From Actinomycetota bacterium (GTDB lineage Bacteria > Actinomycetota > Acidimicrobiia > Acidimicrobiales > Ilumatobacteraceae): a stretch of DNA of 64,000 nt. Location of the stretch: NCBI GenBank assembly GCA_016871355.1, contig VFZC01000005.1, positions 1 through 64,000 on the forward strand, written 5' to 3'. Numbering within the stretch: the first letter of the stretch is position 1; every line of letters begins with the position of its first letter. A program made the position numbers and the translations under genes. Below are positions 33,139-40,557 of this stretch, piece after piece. The notes beneath the pieces are model-generated. The model did no database searches and was not told where the DNA came from. It saw nothing but the letters and a program-made list of their open reading frames with translations.

Positions 33139-34811
33139 TCGATCGTCGGCGATTCCTGCGTGACTCCGCCGTCTTCGGCTTGGCGGCCGCCGTCGCCGCC
33201 GCGTGTGGCGACGAAGCGTCACCGGGCTCGACTCAGGACCCATCTCCCACTGCCACTCCCTCGAACGCACCTACCACTGCTCCCACGACCACCGCAGCAG
33301 CAACGACCACGACTCCCCCGCCCCGGCCCTACACGCAGGCGGGTTGGTTGGCCGCCGAGAATCAGCGCGCGGGCACATCGGCTTGGCGCATCGAAACTCC
33401 CGTGCCGCAAGCCAGCGCCGAACCCCGACCGGGTTGGATCGAGGGTTACGCCGACACCACGAGCGCGCGCCCCGGCGACGACGTCACGCTTCGCGTGTCG
33501 TGCAACTCCGAGTCGTGGCACGCCGAGGCGTACCGCATGGGTTGGTACCGCGGCGAACTCGGTCGGCTGGTGTGGACGTCCGACGAAATCCCCACGCCGT
33601 GGCAGTTCGTCGTCTCGCGCGACAAAGCCACCAAGATGACGCGAGCCGAGTGGACCCCGTCTCTCACGATCTCGATCACCGACGAGTGGCCGCCCGGTTC
33701 GTATCTCATCAAGTTGGTCTCCGACGTCGGTGAAGCGCACTACGTACCTCTCACGGTGCGTGACGACTCAGTGGTCGGATCACTCGCGGTCGTCTCGGCC
33801 GTCACCACCTGGCAGGCGTACAACCCGTGGGGTGGCTGCTCGCTCTATCGCTGCTACGACGGACCCGGTCGCTCCACCGTGGTGTCGTTCGATCGCCCCT
33901 ACGCCGCCACCTACAACTGGGGCTCGGCCGACTACCTCACCCACGAACTTCCGCTCATCGCCCTCATCGAAGAACTCGGAATCGACACGGCCTACTTCAC
34001 CAACATCGACCTTCACACGAGCGGATCGGGCGAGGGTGACGAACTCGATTCGGTTCTGAACGGTCGCACCGCACTGCTCTCGGTCGGACACGACGAGTAC
34101 TACTCCACTGCGATGCGCGCGACCCTCGAACGGGCCCGCGATCGCGGGATCAACCTGGCGTTCTTCGGCGCCAACGCCGTGTACCGCCACATCCGCCTCG
34201 AACCGAACACCGAAGGTCTCTCATTTCGCCAGATGCCGAACTACCGGCGCGCCAACGACGACCCGATCACCGAGGAAGATCCGATGCAGTCGACCGTCCA
34301 GTGGCGCAATCCTCCGTTGCGACGACCCGAATCGGCCCTCATCGGCGTGCAGTACTTCGCGGCGGGAGTGAAGACGTCACTCCGCGTGGTGAATCCGAAG
34401 AACTGGGTGTTCGAGGGCGTCAAAGTTCGTAACGGCACGCGTTTCAAACGATTGGTGTCGATCGAGGCCGATGGTCTGGGGCTGGCCGAGTACGAACCGG
34501 ACAATCTCGAGGTGCTCGCGGCCAATCCGGTGAAACTCGTCGACGGTCTCTACGACCACGCCATGACGTACTACGCAGCCGACAGCGGTGCCGGAGTGTT
34601 CGCCACCGGCACCATCGCGTGGATCCTGGCCCTCGACGAAGCCGAATGGGACGACCCGAAGACCACAGAATTCGTGCGCGGGGTCACCACGAACGTGCTG
34701 ACGGCATTCGCGGCTGGTCCAGCCGGTCGTGTTCACCCGAGCACGGGCAACGCCAGCCGTTATCGGAATTCGATCAGGCCTCCGGAGTCGGTCGAGACTG
34801 CTGAATCGTAG
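33135..34811 (+). CDS. Tat-exported N,N-dimethylformamidase beta-subunit-like lipoprotein
   Basis: A 558-residue protein. The N-terminus M-I-D-R-R-R-F-L-R-D plus a hydrophobic stretch and A-A-A-C (Cys25) reads as a twin-arginine lipoprotein signal. A Thr/Pro/Ala linker (about 28-65) precedes the large domain. That domain resembles the C-terminal domain of the dimethylformamidase large subunit: Y-R-M-G-W-Y-R-G (about 130-137), T-W-Q-A-Y-N-P-W-G-G (about 218-227) and S-V-G-H-D-E-Y-Y-S (about 315-323). The family is a mononuclear iron amidohydrolase. GTG start overlapping the MocA stop. A second copy of its last ~290 bp lies at 36963-37259. Confidence 0.8.
   Translation: MIDRRRFLRDSAVFGLAAAVAAACGDEASPGSTQDPSPTATPSNAPTTAPTTTAAATTTTPPPRPYTQAGWLAAENQRAGTSAWRIETPVPQASAEPRPGWIEGYADTTSARPGDDVTLRVSCNSESWHAEAYRMGWYRGELGRLVWTSDEIPTPWQFVVSRDKATKMTRAEWTPSLTISITDEWPPGSYLIKLVSDVGEAHYVPLTVRDDSVVGSLAVVSAVTTWQAYNPWGGCSLYRCYDGPGRSTVVSFDRPYAATYNWGSADYLTHELPLIALIEELGIDTAYFTNIDLHTSGSGEGDELDSVLNGRTALLSVGHDEYYSTAMRATLERARDRGINLAFFGANAVYRHIRLEPNTEGLSFRQMPNYRRANDDPITEEDPMQSTVQWRNPPLRRPESALIGVQYFAAGVKTSLRVVNPKNWVFEGVKVRNGTRFKRLVSIEADGLGLAEYEPDNLEVLAANPVKLVDGLYDHAMTYYAADSGAGVFATGTIAWILALDEAEWDDPKTTEFVRGVTTNVLTAFAAGPAGRVHPSTGNASRYRNSIRPPESVETAES
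34518..34811 (+). repeat. Direct repeat copy 1 (3' end of DMFase-like gene)
   Basis: About 290 bp almost identical to 36963-37259 (I count fewer than ten differences by eye), same orientation. It is the genuine gene end. Confidence 0.9.
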
Positions 34812-34827
34812 TAAGAAGTCGAGCGGA

Positions 34828-35826
34828 CTAGGAGCGGGGTCGGACCTTTTCGAAGTGGACGTAGAAGTCCTGCACCGGCATGCCGAAGGCCCGCTGGAAC
34901 GCCGTCGGCCACGGGTTCTTCTCGCCCAGCAACTGGTAATAGGTGACGATCGACTTCGGCGTGTTGCCGTTGAGCTTCATCAACTCGTCGATGGCAACTG
35001 CGTACAAACGGTAAGCACCGTCAATCGACCTACGACCATCGACCGCCTCGAATGCGCTCAGGGCTTTGGAGATGACAGCCGCGTACGGAACCCACGCCGA
35101 CCGAGCCTCGATCATTGTGGTTCTGCCGATCTGACTCAGTAGCCAAAAGGCAGACCACTCGGCCAGCCCTTCGATTAACCAATCCGGCCCGTCCCCTCGG
35201 ACGGCACTCGATGGCGCCAAGCCAGATATGTAGTCACGGTGGAGTTGGTACTGAACGACATGGTGCACTTCGTGAAAGATCACCTTGATTTTCTGAAAAT
35301 CATCGCCGCTGAAGTTCCCGATGTTCAGCACTTGGTAGCACTCGACCTGAACCGGGGCCGGACTACAGCCAGCGACGGCCCAGATCTGACTGAAGAAACT
35401 CGCCCTCGAGTTCTGACAATCGACCAGGCGCGGGTACCGCCGACAATCTCTGTTCGACAGCCAGTTCGCATCCCGAGACGCGTTTGTCGTAAAGGGGGTC
35501 ATCCGAAGGCCGAAGTACTGCTGATGCGCCGAGACTGCGAGAAGAGTCCGCTCCTTGAGCAGGGCGGCTTCCGACTCGTCAAGATTCGGGTCCAGGTCAA
35601 AGATCGAAACCTGCTCCGGGGTGAGCAGCGGGGGAATCGTCGTTGTTGGAGCGGTCGACCTCTTACATGCATCGACCGATCGCTGTTGCTTGGCCGTCAA
35701 CTTCTTCGCCCGCTCGATCGACCGAGTCGCCGACTTCCCCACCGACTTCTCGAGACACTTCTTCACAGCCGCATCAATCGGAACCGCATCAGCCAAGGAT
35801 GCCGGGTGTATTCCGGCCACCAGCAC
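34828..35826 (-). CDS. Secreted HExxH metallopeptidase-like protein, copy 1 (start codon damaged)
   Basis: A 332-residue product from GTG 35826. The H-E-V-H-H zinc motif (about 185-189) is followed by a Glu in W-L-I-E-G-L-A-E-W; Cys pairs suit an exported protein. It is a paralogue of the gene at 35875-36894, with nearly identical first and last parts and a divergent middle. In-frame sequence upstream of the GTG encodes R-K-K-F-L-V-F-A-V, a normal signal-peptide start, but the codon matching the paralogue's ATG is AGG. No -10 box precedes it. It may be translated poorly from the paralogue's mRNA (48-nt gap) or be an incipient pseudogene. Peptidase activity is inferred. Confidence 0.65.
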   Translation of the reverse strand: MLVAGIHPASLADAVPIDAAVKKCLEKSVGKSATRSIERAKKLTAKQQRSVDACKRSTAPTTTIPPLLTPEQVSIFDLDPNLDESEAALLKERTLLAVSAHQQYFGLRMTPFTTNASRDANWLSNRDCRRYPRLVDCQNSRASFFSQIWAVAGCSPAPVQVECYQVLNIGNFSGDDFQKIKVIFHEVHHVVQYQLHRDYISGLAPSSAVRGDGPDWLIEGLAEWSAFWLLSQIGRTTMIEARSAWVPYAAVISKALSAFEAVDGRRSIDGAYRLYAVAIDELMKLNGNTPKSIVTYYQLLGEKNPWPTAFQRAFGMPVQDFYVHFEKVRPRS

Positions 35827-35874
35827 TGCGAATACCAGGAACTTCTTCCTTGTTCTGATCCTTCGGCGATCCAG

Positions 35875-36894
35875 CTACGAACGAGGTCGGACCCGTTCGA
35901 AGTGAACGTAGAAATCCTGCACGGTCATACCGAAGGCCCGCTGGAACGCCGTCGGCCACGGGTTCTTTTCACCCAACAACTGGTAATAGGTGATGATCGA
36001 CTTCGGCGTGTTTCCGTTGAGCTTCATCAACTCGTCGACAGCTAGGGCGTAGAGCGTGTAAAGGTTGACGAACGATTCACGACCGCCGAAGGTCTCGAAG
36101 CCACTCAGTGCCTTTGGGATTCGGGCCGCCCATGGGCGCCAATCCGCTCGCGTCGCGTCCATCGTGGTCCGCCCGAGATCGCTCACGATGTAGTACGCAG
36201 ACCACTCGGCCAGCCCTTCGAAGAGCCAGTGGGGCCCGTCCCCTCGGACCGTATTCGAGGGCGCCCGCCCGGCCTCGTAATCCTTGTGGGTTTGGTACTG
36301 AACGATGTGGTGAACCTCATGCACGAAAGTCTTGAGGAGCAGATAATCCTCACCTTGGAAGAGGGCGAGATTTGCGACGTGGTAGCACTCCAGTTGTACC
36401 GGCGAAGGACCACAACCAGCCATCGCCCAATTCGTCTTGAAGAGATTGGTGCGGTCGGCCACGCACGTGGTCCAAAAGTGGCGACGGCAGTCGCGATTGG
36501 CGATCCACACGGGATCGCGAGAGATGTTGTTGGTGAATGTCGATACCTGGACCCCGAACACCTTTTGATGACCAGTGATTGCCAGGGTGGTCCATTCCTT
36601 GATCTTCGCGACATCGGCGGCGCTCAGAGCCGGATCAAGGTCGTAGATCGGCTCGGTTCCCGGGGGCAACGTGGGAATCGTCGTTGTTGGAGCAGTCGAC
36701 CTCTTACATGCATCGACCGACCGCTGCTGCTTGGCCGTCAACTTCTTCGCCCGCTCGATCGACCGAGTCGCCGACTTGCCCACCGACTTCTCGAGACACT
36801 TCTTCACGGCCGCATCAATCGGAACCGCATCAGCCATCGATGCCGGAAAGACGCCAGCCAAAACGACGACTGCCCCCACCCAAATTCTCTTCAT
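35875..36894 (-). CDS. Secreted HExxH metallopeptidase-like protein, copy 2
   Basis: A 339-residue product with a signal peptide (about 1-23, ending S-M-A-D-A), a Lys-rich helical N-terminal region with two Cys, a T-T-T-I-P linker, then a domain with H-E-V-H-H (192-196) and the downstream Glu in L-F-E-G-L-A-E-W (226 or 230). This spacing fits gluzincin-type peptidases such as DUF4157/M-family relatives, but I recognise no named family. Leaderless start: TAAATT lies 6 nt before the ATG. It lies between two copies of a 290-bp direct repeat together with copy 1. Confidence 0.75.
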   Translation of the reverse strand: MKRIWVGAVVVLAGVFPASMADAVPIDAAVKKCLEKSVGKSATRSIERAKKLTAKQQRSVDACKRSTAPTTTIPTLPPGTEPIYDLDPALSAADVAKIKEWTTLAITGHQKVFGVQVSTFTNNISRDPVWIANRDCRRHFWTTCVADRTNLFKTNWAMAGCGPSPVQLECYHVANLALFQGEDYLLLKTFVHEVHHIVQYQTHKDYEAGRAPSNTVRGDGPHWLFEGLAEWSAYYIVSDLGRTTMDATRADWRPWAARIPKALSGFETFGGRESFVNLYTLYALAVDELMKLNGNTPKSIITYYQLLGEKNPWPTAFQRAFGMTVQDFYVHFERVRPRS

Positions 36895-36900
36895 GGGCCG

Positions 36901-36906
36901 AATTTA
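36901..36906 (-). promoter_or_regulatory. -10 box of leaderless metallopeptidase-like gene
   Basis: Minus-strand TAAATT, 6 nt before ATG 36894. It is absent at the equivalent place in copy 1. Confidence 0.5.
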
Positions 36907-36962
36907 CCCTGAGCTCCGAATCATCTGACACGGGAACATCCCCGTTCCGACTATCAGTCTGA

Positions 36963-37259
36963 GCGGCCAATCCGGTGAAATTCGTCGACGGTCTCTACGA
37001 CCACGCCATGACGTACTACGCAGCCGACAGCGGTGCCGGAGTGTTCGCCACCGGCACCATCGCGTGGATCCTGGCCCTCGACGAAGCCGAATGGGACGAC
37101 CCGAAGACCACAGAATTCGTACGCGGGGTCACCACGAACGTGCTGACGGCATTCGCGGCTGGTCCGGCCGGTCGTGTTCACCCGAGCACGGGCAACGCCA
37201 GCCGTTATCGGAATTCGATCAGGCCTCCGGAGTCGGTCGAGGCTGCGGAGTCGGCGTAG
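36963..37259 (+). pseudogene. Duplicated 3' fragment of the DMFase-like gene
   Basis: Copy of 34518-34811 in the same orientation, encoding the last ~95 residues (V-D-G-L-Y-D-H-A-M-T-Y-Y to the R-P-P-E-S-V-E end) with a small change at the stop. There is no start, promoter or catalytic region, so it is a remnant. Direct repeat copy 2; the 2.15 kb between the copies contains exactly the two HExxH genes. Confidence 0.85.
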
Positions 37260-37271
37260 CAGTCGTGATCT

Positions 37272-37709
37272 CTACACGCAATTTCCCGCACCCGAAAGCT
37301 CGCGGATTTGATTTGCTTTGTAGTAAGGGCTTCGAGGGAGTTTCGACCACAGGATGTGAATACATCCGTTGCGTCTGACCGCTCTAGACAGCATGTCCTT
37401 GAGACCCGTCGCGATGGCAGCGCTCTCAAGGCAGGCTTCACGATTGATTCCCCGGAGGGGCTGACACACCGGCCCCAAGGCGACCTTGATATCGGTCGCG
37501 GTTGGGCGCGGGAGGCTACTCAGAGAATCGTTCAGGCGCTGGGTCTCGGCACTCGACAGCTTGATCGTGCACATCAAGATTCTGCAAGAATTCGTCACCC
37601 GGACGAATCGAGCATTGGAGACCTCTGAAGCGTTGGCAACCCCGCCCGCCATGAAAGTGATGCTCGAAAGAACCACCGCAAACAACTGAAAGAGTCTGAT
37701 CGACTTCAT
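37272..37709 (-). CDS. Small secreted Cys-containing protein of unknown function
   Basis: A 145-residue product with a clear Sec signal peptide (about 1-26, ending A-N-A-S). Six Cys occur in the mature part (N-S-C-R-I-L-M-C, P-V-C-Q-P, E-A-C-L, G-C-I-H, N-C-V), enough for three disulfides. No family is recognised. ATG 37709 has a ribosome binding site AAGGGG. An in-frame start 26 codons upstream would run into tRNA-Val and is rejected. Base composition looks lower in GC than the housekeeping genes around it. Confidence 0.6.
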   Translation of the reverse strand: MKSIRLFQLFAVVLSSITFMAGGVANASEVSNARFVRVTNSCRILMCTIKLSSAETQRLNDSLSSLPRPTATDIKVALGPVCQPLRGINREACLESAAIATGLKDMLSRAVRRNGCIHILWSKLPRSPYYKANQIRELSGAGNCV

Positions 37710-37754
37710 TGAATACCCCTTCCCCTGCGGGGACCCTACTCGGATCAGGAACTT

Positions 37755-37831
37755 TGGTGGGCGCAGAGGGACTCGAACCCCCGACATCTTCCTTGTAAGG
37801 GAAGCGCTCTAGCCAACTGAGCTATGCGCCC
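37755..37831 (-). tRNA. tRNA-Val (TAC)
   Basis: Acceptor GGGCGCA, D arm GCTCAGTTGGCTAGAGC, anticodon stem CTTCC/GGAAG with loop CTTACAA (anticodon TAC), T loop TTCGAGT. CCA is encoded (37755-37757). TAGCCT at 37847-37852 (minus) is a plausible -10. Its 3' end faces the duplicated low-GC region. Confidence 0.95.
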
Positions 37832-37907
37832 GCAACGAGTGGTGAAGGCTACCGCCACCACACGAGTCCCCGAATTTGGTATCCACCGCCAGGAGAAACC
37901 GCACAAC

Positions 37908-37913
37908 TAGCGT
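37908..37913 (+). promoter_or_regulatory. -10 box of leaderless second sigma gene
   Basis: TAGCGT, 6 nt before ATG 37920. It favours that ATG over the TTG at 37914. Confidence 0.55.
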
Positions 37914-37919
37914 TTGGCC

Positions 37920-38861
37920 ATGGCACCCCGACCGAGCGACGCCGAGAGCGAACTGCTCCGTCAGTACCTCGACGACATCGGTGCCTATCCCCTCCTCTCC
38001 GCCGACGACGAGCGTCGCCTGGCCGCGGCCATCGCCGAAGCGCGCGTCGCACAAGAACAACTCGACGGCGAACCCAAGCCCGCTGGCCGCGAGCGCACTC
38101 GTCTCAACAAGGCGCTGCGCACCGGAGACGCCGCTCGCCAAACGTTCATCCAGTGCAATCTTCGACTCGTCGTGAGCGTGGCTCGTCGCTACGAAGGGTC
38201 CGGTCTCAGCCTGCTCGACCTCATCCAGGAGGGAAACCTCGGCCTGATGCGCGCGGTCGAAGGCTTCGACCATCAGAAGGGTTTCAAGTTCTCCACCTAC
38301 GCCACCTGGTGGATCCGCCAGTCGATCGGTCGCGCCCTGGCCGATTCGTCGCGCACCATTCGCGTGCCCTCGCACGTGCGTGAGGTCTATTCGCTCATCG
38401 ATCAGTCGACCGAGAAGTTGGCCGCAACCCTCGATCGCCAGCCCACGGTCGAAGAAGTGGCCGAACTATCGGGTGTGAGCGCCGAGCGCGTGGCCCTGGT
38501 GCGTCAGCACCGACGTCCGCTGGTGTCGCTCTCCACTCCGCTCGACAACGAGGGTGAAACCGAACTGGCCGAGATCATCGCCGACGACTCGGCGGTGTCG
38601 CCGTTCGACGCCGCGGCCGCCTCCCTCGAACGGCGAGCCCTGGTCGAGCAACTCCGGCGCCTCGAAGAGCGCGAAGAAGAGGTCCTGAGGGCCCGCTTCG
38701 GCATCGATGGTCATCCGAGGACGTTGGCCGAGATCGGCGACATGCTCGGCGTCACCCGCGAGCGCGTCCGCCAGATCGAAGCGCGCGCCTTGGGCAAACT
38801 CCGCCACCCGAGTGTGTCGCGGGTGTGGCACCAGAGTCAGCAAGTCGCCGACGCCGGCTGA
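37920..38861 (+). CDS. RNA polymerase sigma factor, sigma-70 group 2 type
   Basis: A 313-residue sigma factor. Region 1.2 has L-L-R-Q-Y-L-D-D-I-G-A-Y-P-L-L. Region 2 has L-R-L-V-V-S-V-A-R-R-Y, D-L-I-Q-E-G-N-L-G-L-M-R-A and F-K-F-S-T-Y-A-T-W-W-I-R-Q-S-I. A full region 3 contains R-V-P-S-H-V-R-E. Region 4 ends G-V-T-R-E-R-V-R-Q-I-E. It is the canonical HrdB/RpoS-like pattern without region 1.1, so an alternative principal-like factor. In contrast to the sigma at 21892, it is leaderless and has the standard -35-binding helix. No anti-sigma gene is adjacent. Confidence 0.92.
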   Translation: MAPRPSDAESELLRQYLDDIGAYPLLSADDERRLAAAIAEARVAQEQLDGEPKPAGRERTRLNKALRTGDAARQTFIQCNLRLVVSVARRYEGSGLSLLDLIQEGNLGLMRAVEGFDHQKGFKFSTYATWWIRQSIGRALADSSRTIRVPSHVREVYSLIDQSTEKLAATLDRQPTVEEVAELSGVSAERVALVRQHRRPLVSLSTPLDNEGETELAEIIADDSAVSPFDAAAASLERRALVEQLRRLEEREEEVLRARFGIDGHPRTLAEIGDMLGVTRERVRQIEARALGKLRHPSVSRVWHQSQQVADAG

Positions 38862-38870
38862 CGTTCGCCC

Positions 38871-39623
38871 TCAGAGCGGCAACTGCCGTCGCACCGATTG
38901 CGCGTCGTTCATCAGATGTGCGGGAGCAGCGATCGGCGTGCGTCGCGCCACGTGATCGAGCACGAACAAGTCGCGATCTTGCGCGTCGACGACGACGGCT
39001 CCAGCCTCATCGAGGATGAGCGTGGCCGCGCCGTAGTCCCACACGCCGTGGGCTGACGGGCCCATGTCGATGAACGCATCGACGGTTCCATCGGCCACCA
39101 GACACAGATCGATCGCGCTCGCACCCAGAGCACGAAACTGCCACCAGCCCGGCTGCTCGGGTGGACGACCCGATATCGCGACCACCGCCTCGCCCCACGA
39201 TGCCGTGGTGGACGGAGCGATCGGTGTTCCGTTGCGCCACGCACCGCCCCCACGAGTGGCCCACCAGCGAGTGGGCTGGGCCTGGTGCGCCACCAGTGCG
39301 GCCAACACCCCCGACCGGTCCATCACACAGAGCGACGTGGCGAAGTGTGGAACACCACGACTCGCGTTGGTCGAGCCGTCGAGCGGATCGACCACCAGCA
39401 CCAGATCGCGGTCGAGATTCGACGACCCACTCTCCTCGGAGAGGACACCCCAGTCGACGCCGAGATCAGCCAACGCTCGGTGCACGGCGGCATCGGCCAC
39501 CAGATCGGCCGCGTACTGTCCGTCGCGTCGACCCGATGGACCCCAGTCGGACACCGCGGCCAGCGCGTCGCGCACGTCGTCGGCGATGCGGTGCAGCGCC
39601 TCGAGCAGCCCAGCGGTGTTCAC
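38871..39623 (-). CDS. Inositol monophosphatase family protein
   Basis: A 250-residue Mg2+-dependent phosphatase. Metal site 1 is L-S-E-E-S-G (61-66, Glu64 by position). The signature D-P-L-D-G-S-T-N is at 79-86, and W-D-Y-G-A-A (about 194-199) supplies the last metal Asp. Substrates in the family include inositol phosphate, histidinol phosphate and fructose bisphosphate; nothing here decides between them. GTG start with TACCCT 7 nt upstream. Divergent by 23 bp from the next gene, with overlapping -10 boxes. Confidence 0.88.
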   Translation of the reverse strand: MNTAGLLEALHRIADDVRDALAAVSDWGPSGRRDGQYAADLVADAAVHRALADLGVDWGVLSEESGSSNLDRDLVLVVDPLDGSTNASRGVPHFATSLCVMDRSGVLAALVAHQAQPTRWWATRGGGAWRNGTPIAPSTTASWGEAVVAISGRPPEQPGWWQFRALGASAIDLCLVADGTVDAFIDMGPSAHGVWDYGAATLILDEAGAVVVDAQDRDLFVLDHVARRTPIAAPAHLMNDAQSVRRQLPL

Positions 39624-39630
39624 CCGTCGA

Positions 39631-39640
39631 AGGGTAGTGT
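39631..39640. promoter_or_regulatory. Overlapping divergent leaderless -10 boxes
   Basis: Minus-strand TACCCT (39631-39636, 7 nt before GTG 39623) and plus-strand TAGTGT (39635-39640, 6 nt before GTG 39647) share two bases. Two polymerases cannot occupy both at once. Confidence 0.5.
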
Positions 39641-39646
39641 CGCCTC

Positions 39647-40216
39647 GTGGCAGTGATCGACGTCGCGGGCTTCGTGTCCGACATGAAGAGCCATGCCATC
39701 GACCATGGTTTCCACGTTCACGACGAACGGCATTTCGTCGAGACCTACTCCCTGCGTCAGCTCTGGGAAGTCGATCTCCATCCGGAAGAAGCCTGTGACG
39801 GCCCGATCGACCTGCACTTGTCGCTCGAAGTCGATCCCCGCGCGTTACTCGGCTTCGAGGACGCCGTGGCCGCCATCGACCCCGAAGTCGACGAACTCCC
39901 GACCGACTTCATGTTTCCGTTGCTGTTCACCTGGGCGTTGCCGCCGCTGCAGAATCCACCCGATCTCCTGGTGCTGGCCACCGATCTCGCCGGCGTGGGC
40001 GGCATCGAGTTACCGCTCGAAGTCTCGGCCATCGATTCCACCGCGTCGGTCACCGACGCCCCCGAGCGCAAACTGTCGATCGTGGCGCGGCTGTCGGTTC
40101 CGTTGGCCGACGTGTACGACAACAACGACGAGACGTTCTGCCACACTCTCGATCGTTGTCGCGACGTGAGCCTCTACTTACTCGAAGTCGCGCCGCGCTG
40201 GTTGGCCGAATCCTGA
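39647..40216 (+). CDS. Conserved-looking protein of unknown function
   Basis: A 189-residue acidic soluble protein with no signal or membrane segment. Stretches include L-R-Q-L-W-E-V-D-L-H-P-E-E and D-L-H-L-S-L-E-V-D-P-R. I recognise no family. Codon use and composition match its neighbours, and the leaderless -10 box supports GTG 39647. It may be co-transcribed with the small acidic protein 32 bp downstream. Confidence 0.65.
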   Translation: MAVIDVAGFVSDMKSHAIDHGFHVHDERHFVETYSLRQLWEVDLHPEEACDGPIDLHLSLEVDPRALLGFEDAVAAIDPEVDELPTDFMFPLLFTWALPPLQNPPDLLVLATDLAGVGGIELPLEVSAIDSTASVTDAPERKLSIVARLSVPLADVYDNNDETFCHTLDRCRDVSLYLLEVAPRWLAES

Positions 40217-40248
40217 TTCCGGCCGTCGGGCCGTGAAAGACTGACCAC

Positions 40249-40542
40249 ATGAACGTGGCCGAGTTGATCGACATCTTGAAGGACCTCGATCCGGACGCGT
40301 TGGTCGAGATGGCCATCGTCGCGCCGGTGACGGCCGAGGACGACTCGATCACCGTCGATCAGTACATGGTGGAAGGCATCCTTCCGCGCGATCCGGCCGA
40401 TCACGAAGGCGAGTCGGTGGTGTGGCTCATCGGTGGCGAGGCCAACGACGTCGACGAGTTCATCGATGCCGTCGGCGCCGAAGATCCGATGTCGCACTCA
40501 GGCGAGGGTGACGTGATCGACATGTCGACCTGGCCCCGCTGA
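40249..40542 (+). CDS. Small acidic protein of unknown function
   Basis: A 97-residue acidic protein beginning M-N-V-A-E-L-I-D-I-L-K-D-L-D-P-D-A-L-V, a pattern seen in small phage- and plasmid-type proteins of this shape (a helix followed by a beta sandwich). The rest is rich in Asp/Glu with no Cys or hydrophobic segments. ATG 40249 has AAGACT 6 nt upstream as a weak -10. Function unknown. Confidence 0.6.
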   Translation: MNVAELIDILKDLDPDALVEMAIVAPVTAEDDSITVDQYMVEGILPRDPADHEGESVVWLIGGEANDVDEFIDAVGAEDPMSHSGEGDVIDMSTWPR

Positions 40543-40557
40543 TCGCGACGGAATCAC

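Noticed and set aside
34812-36962. Composite transposon
   Set aside because: The flanking direct repeats are gene fragments, with no transposase or terminal inverted repeats.
37755-37831. Attachment-site duplication at the tRNA-Val 3' end
   Set aside because: I looked for a copy of the tRNA 3' end near 34812 and elsewhere in the window and found none, and there is no integrase.
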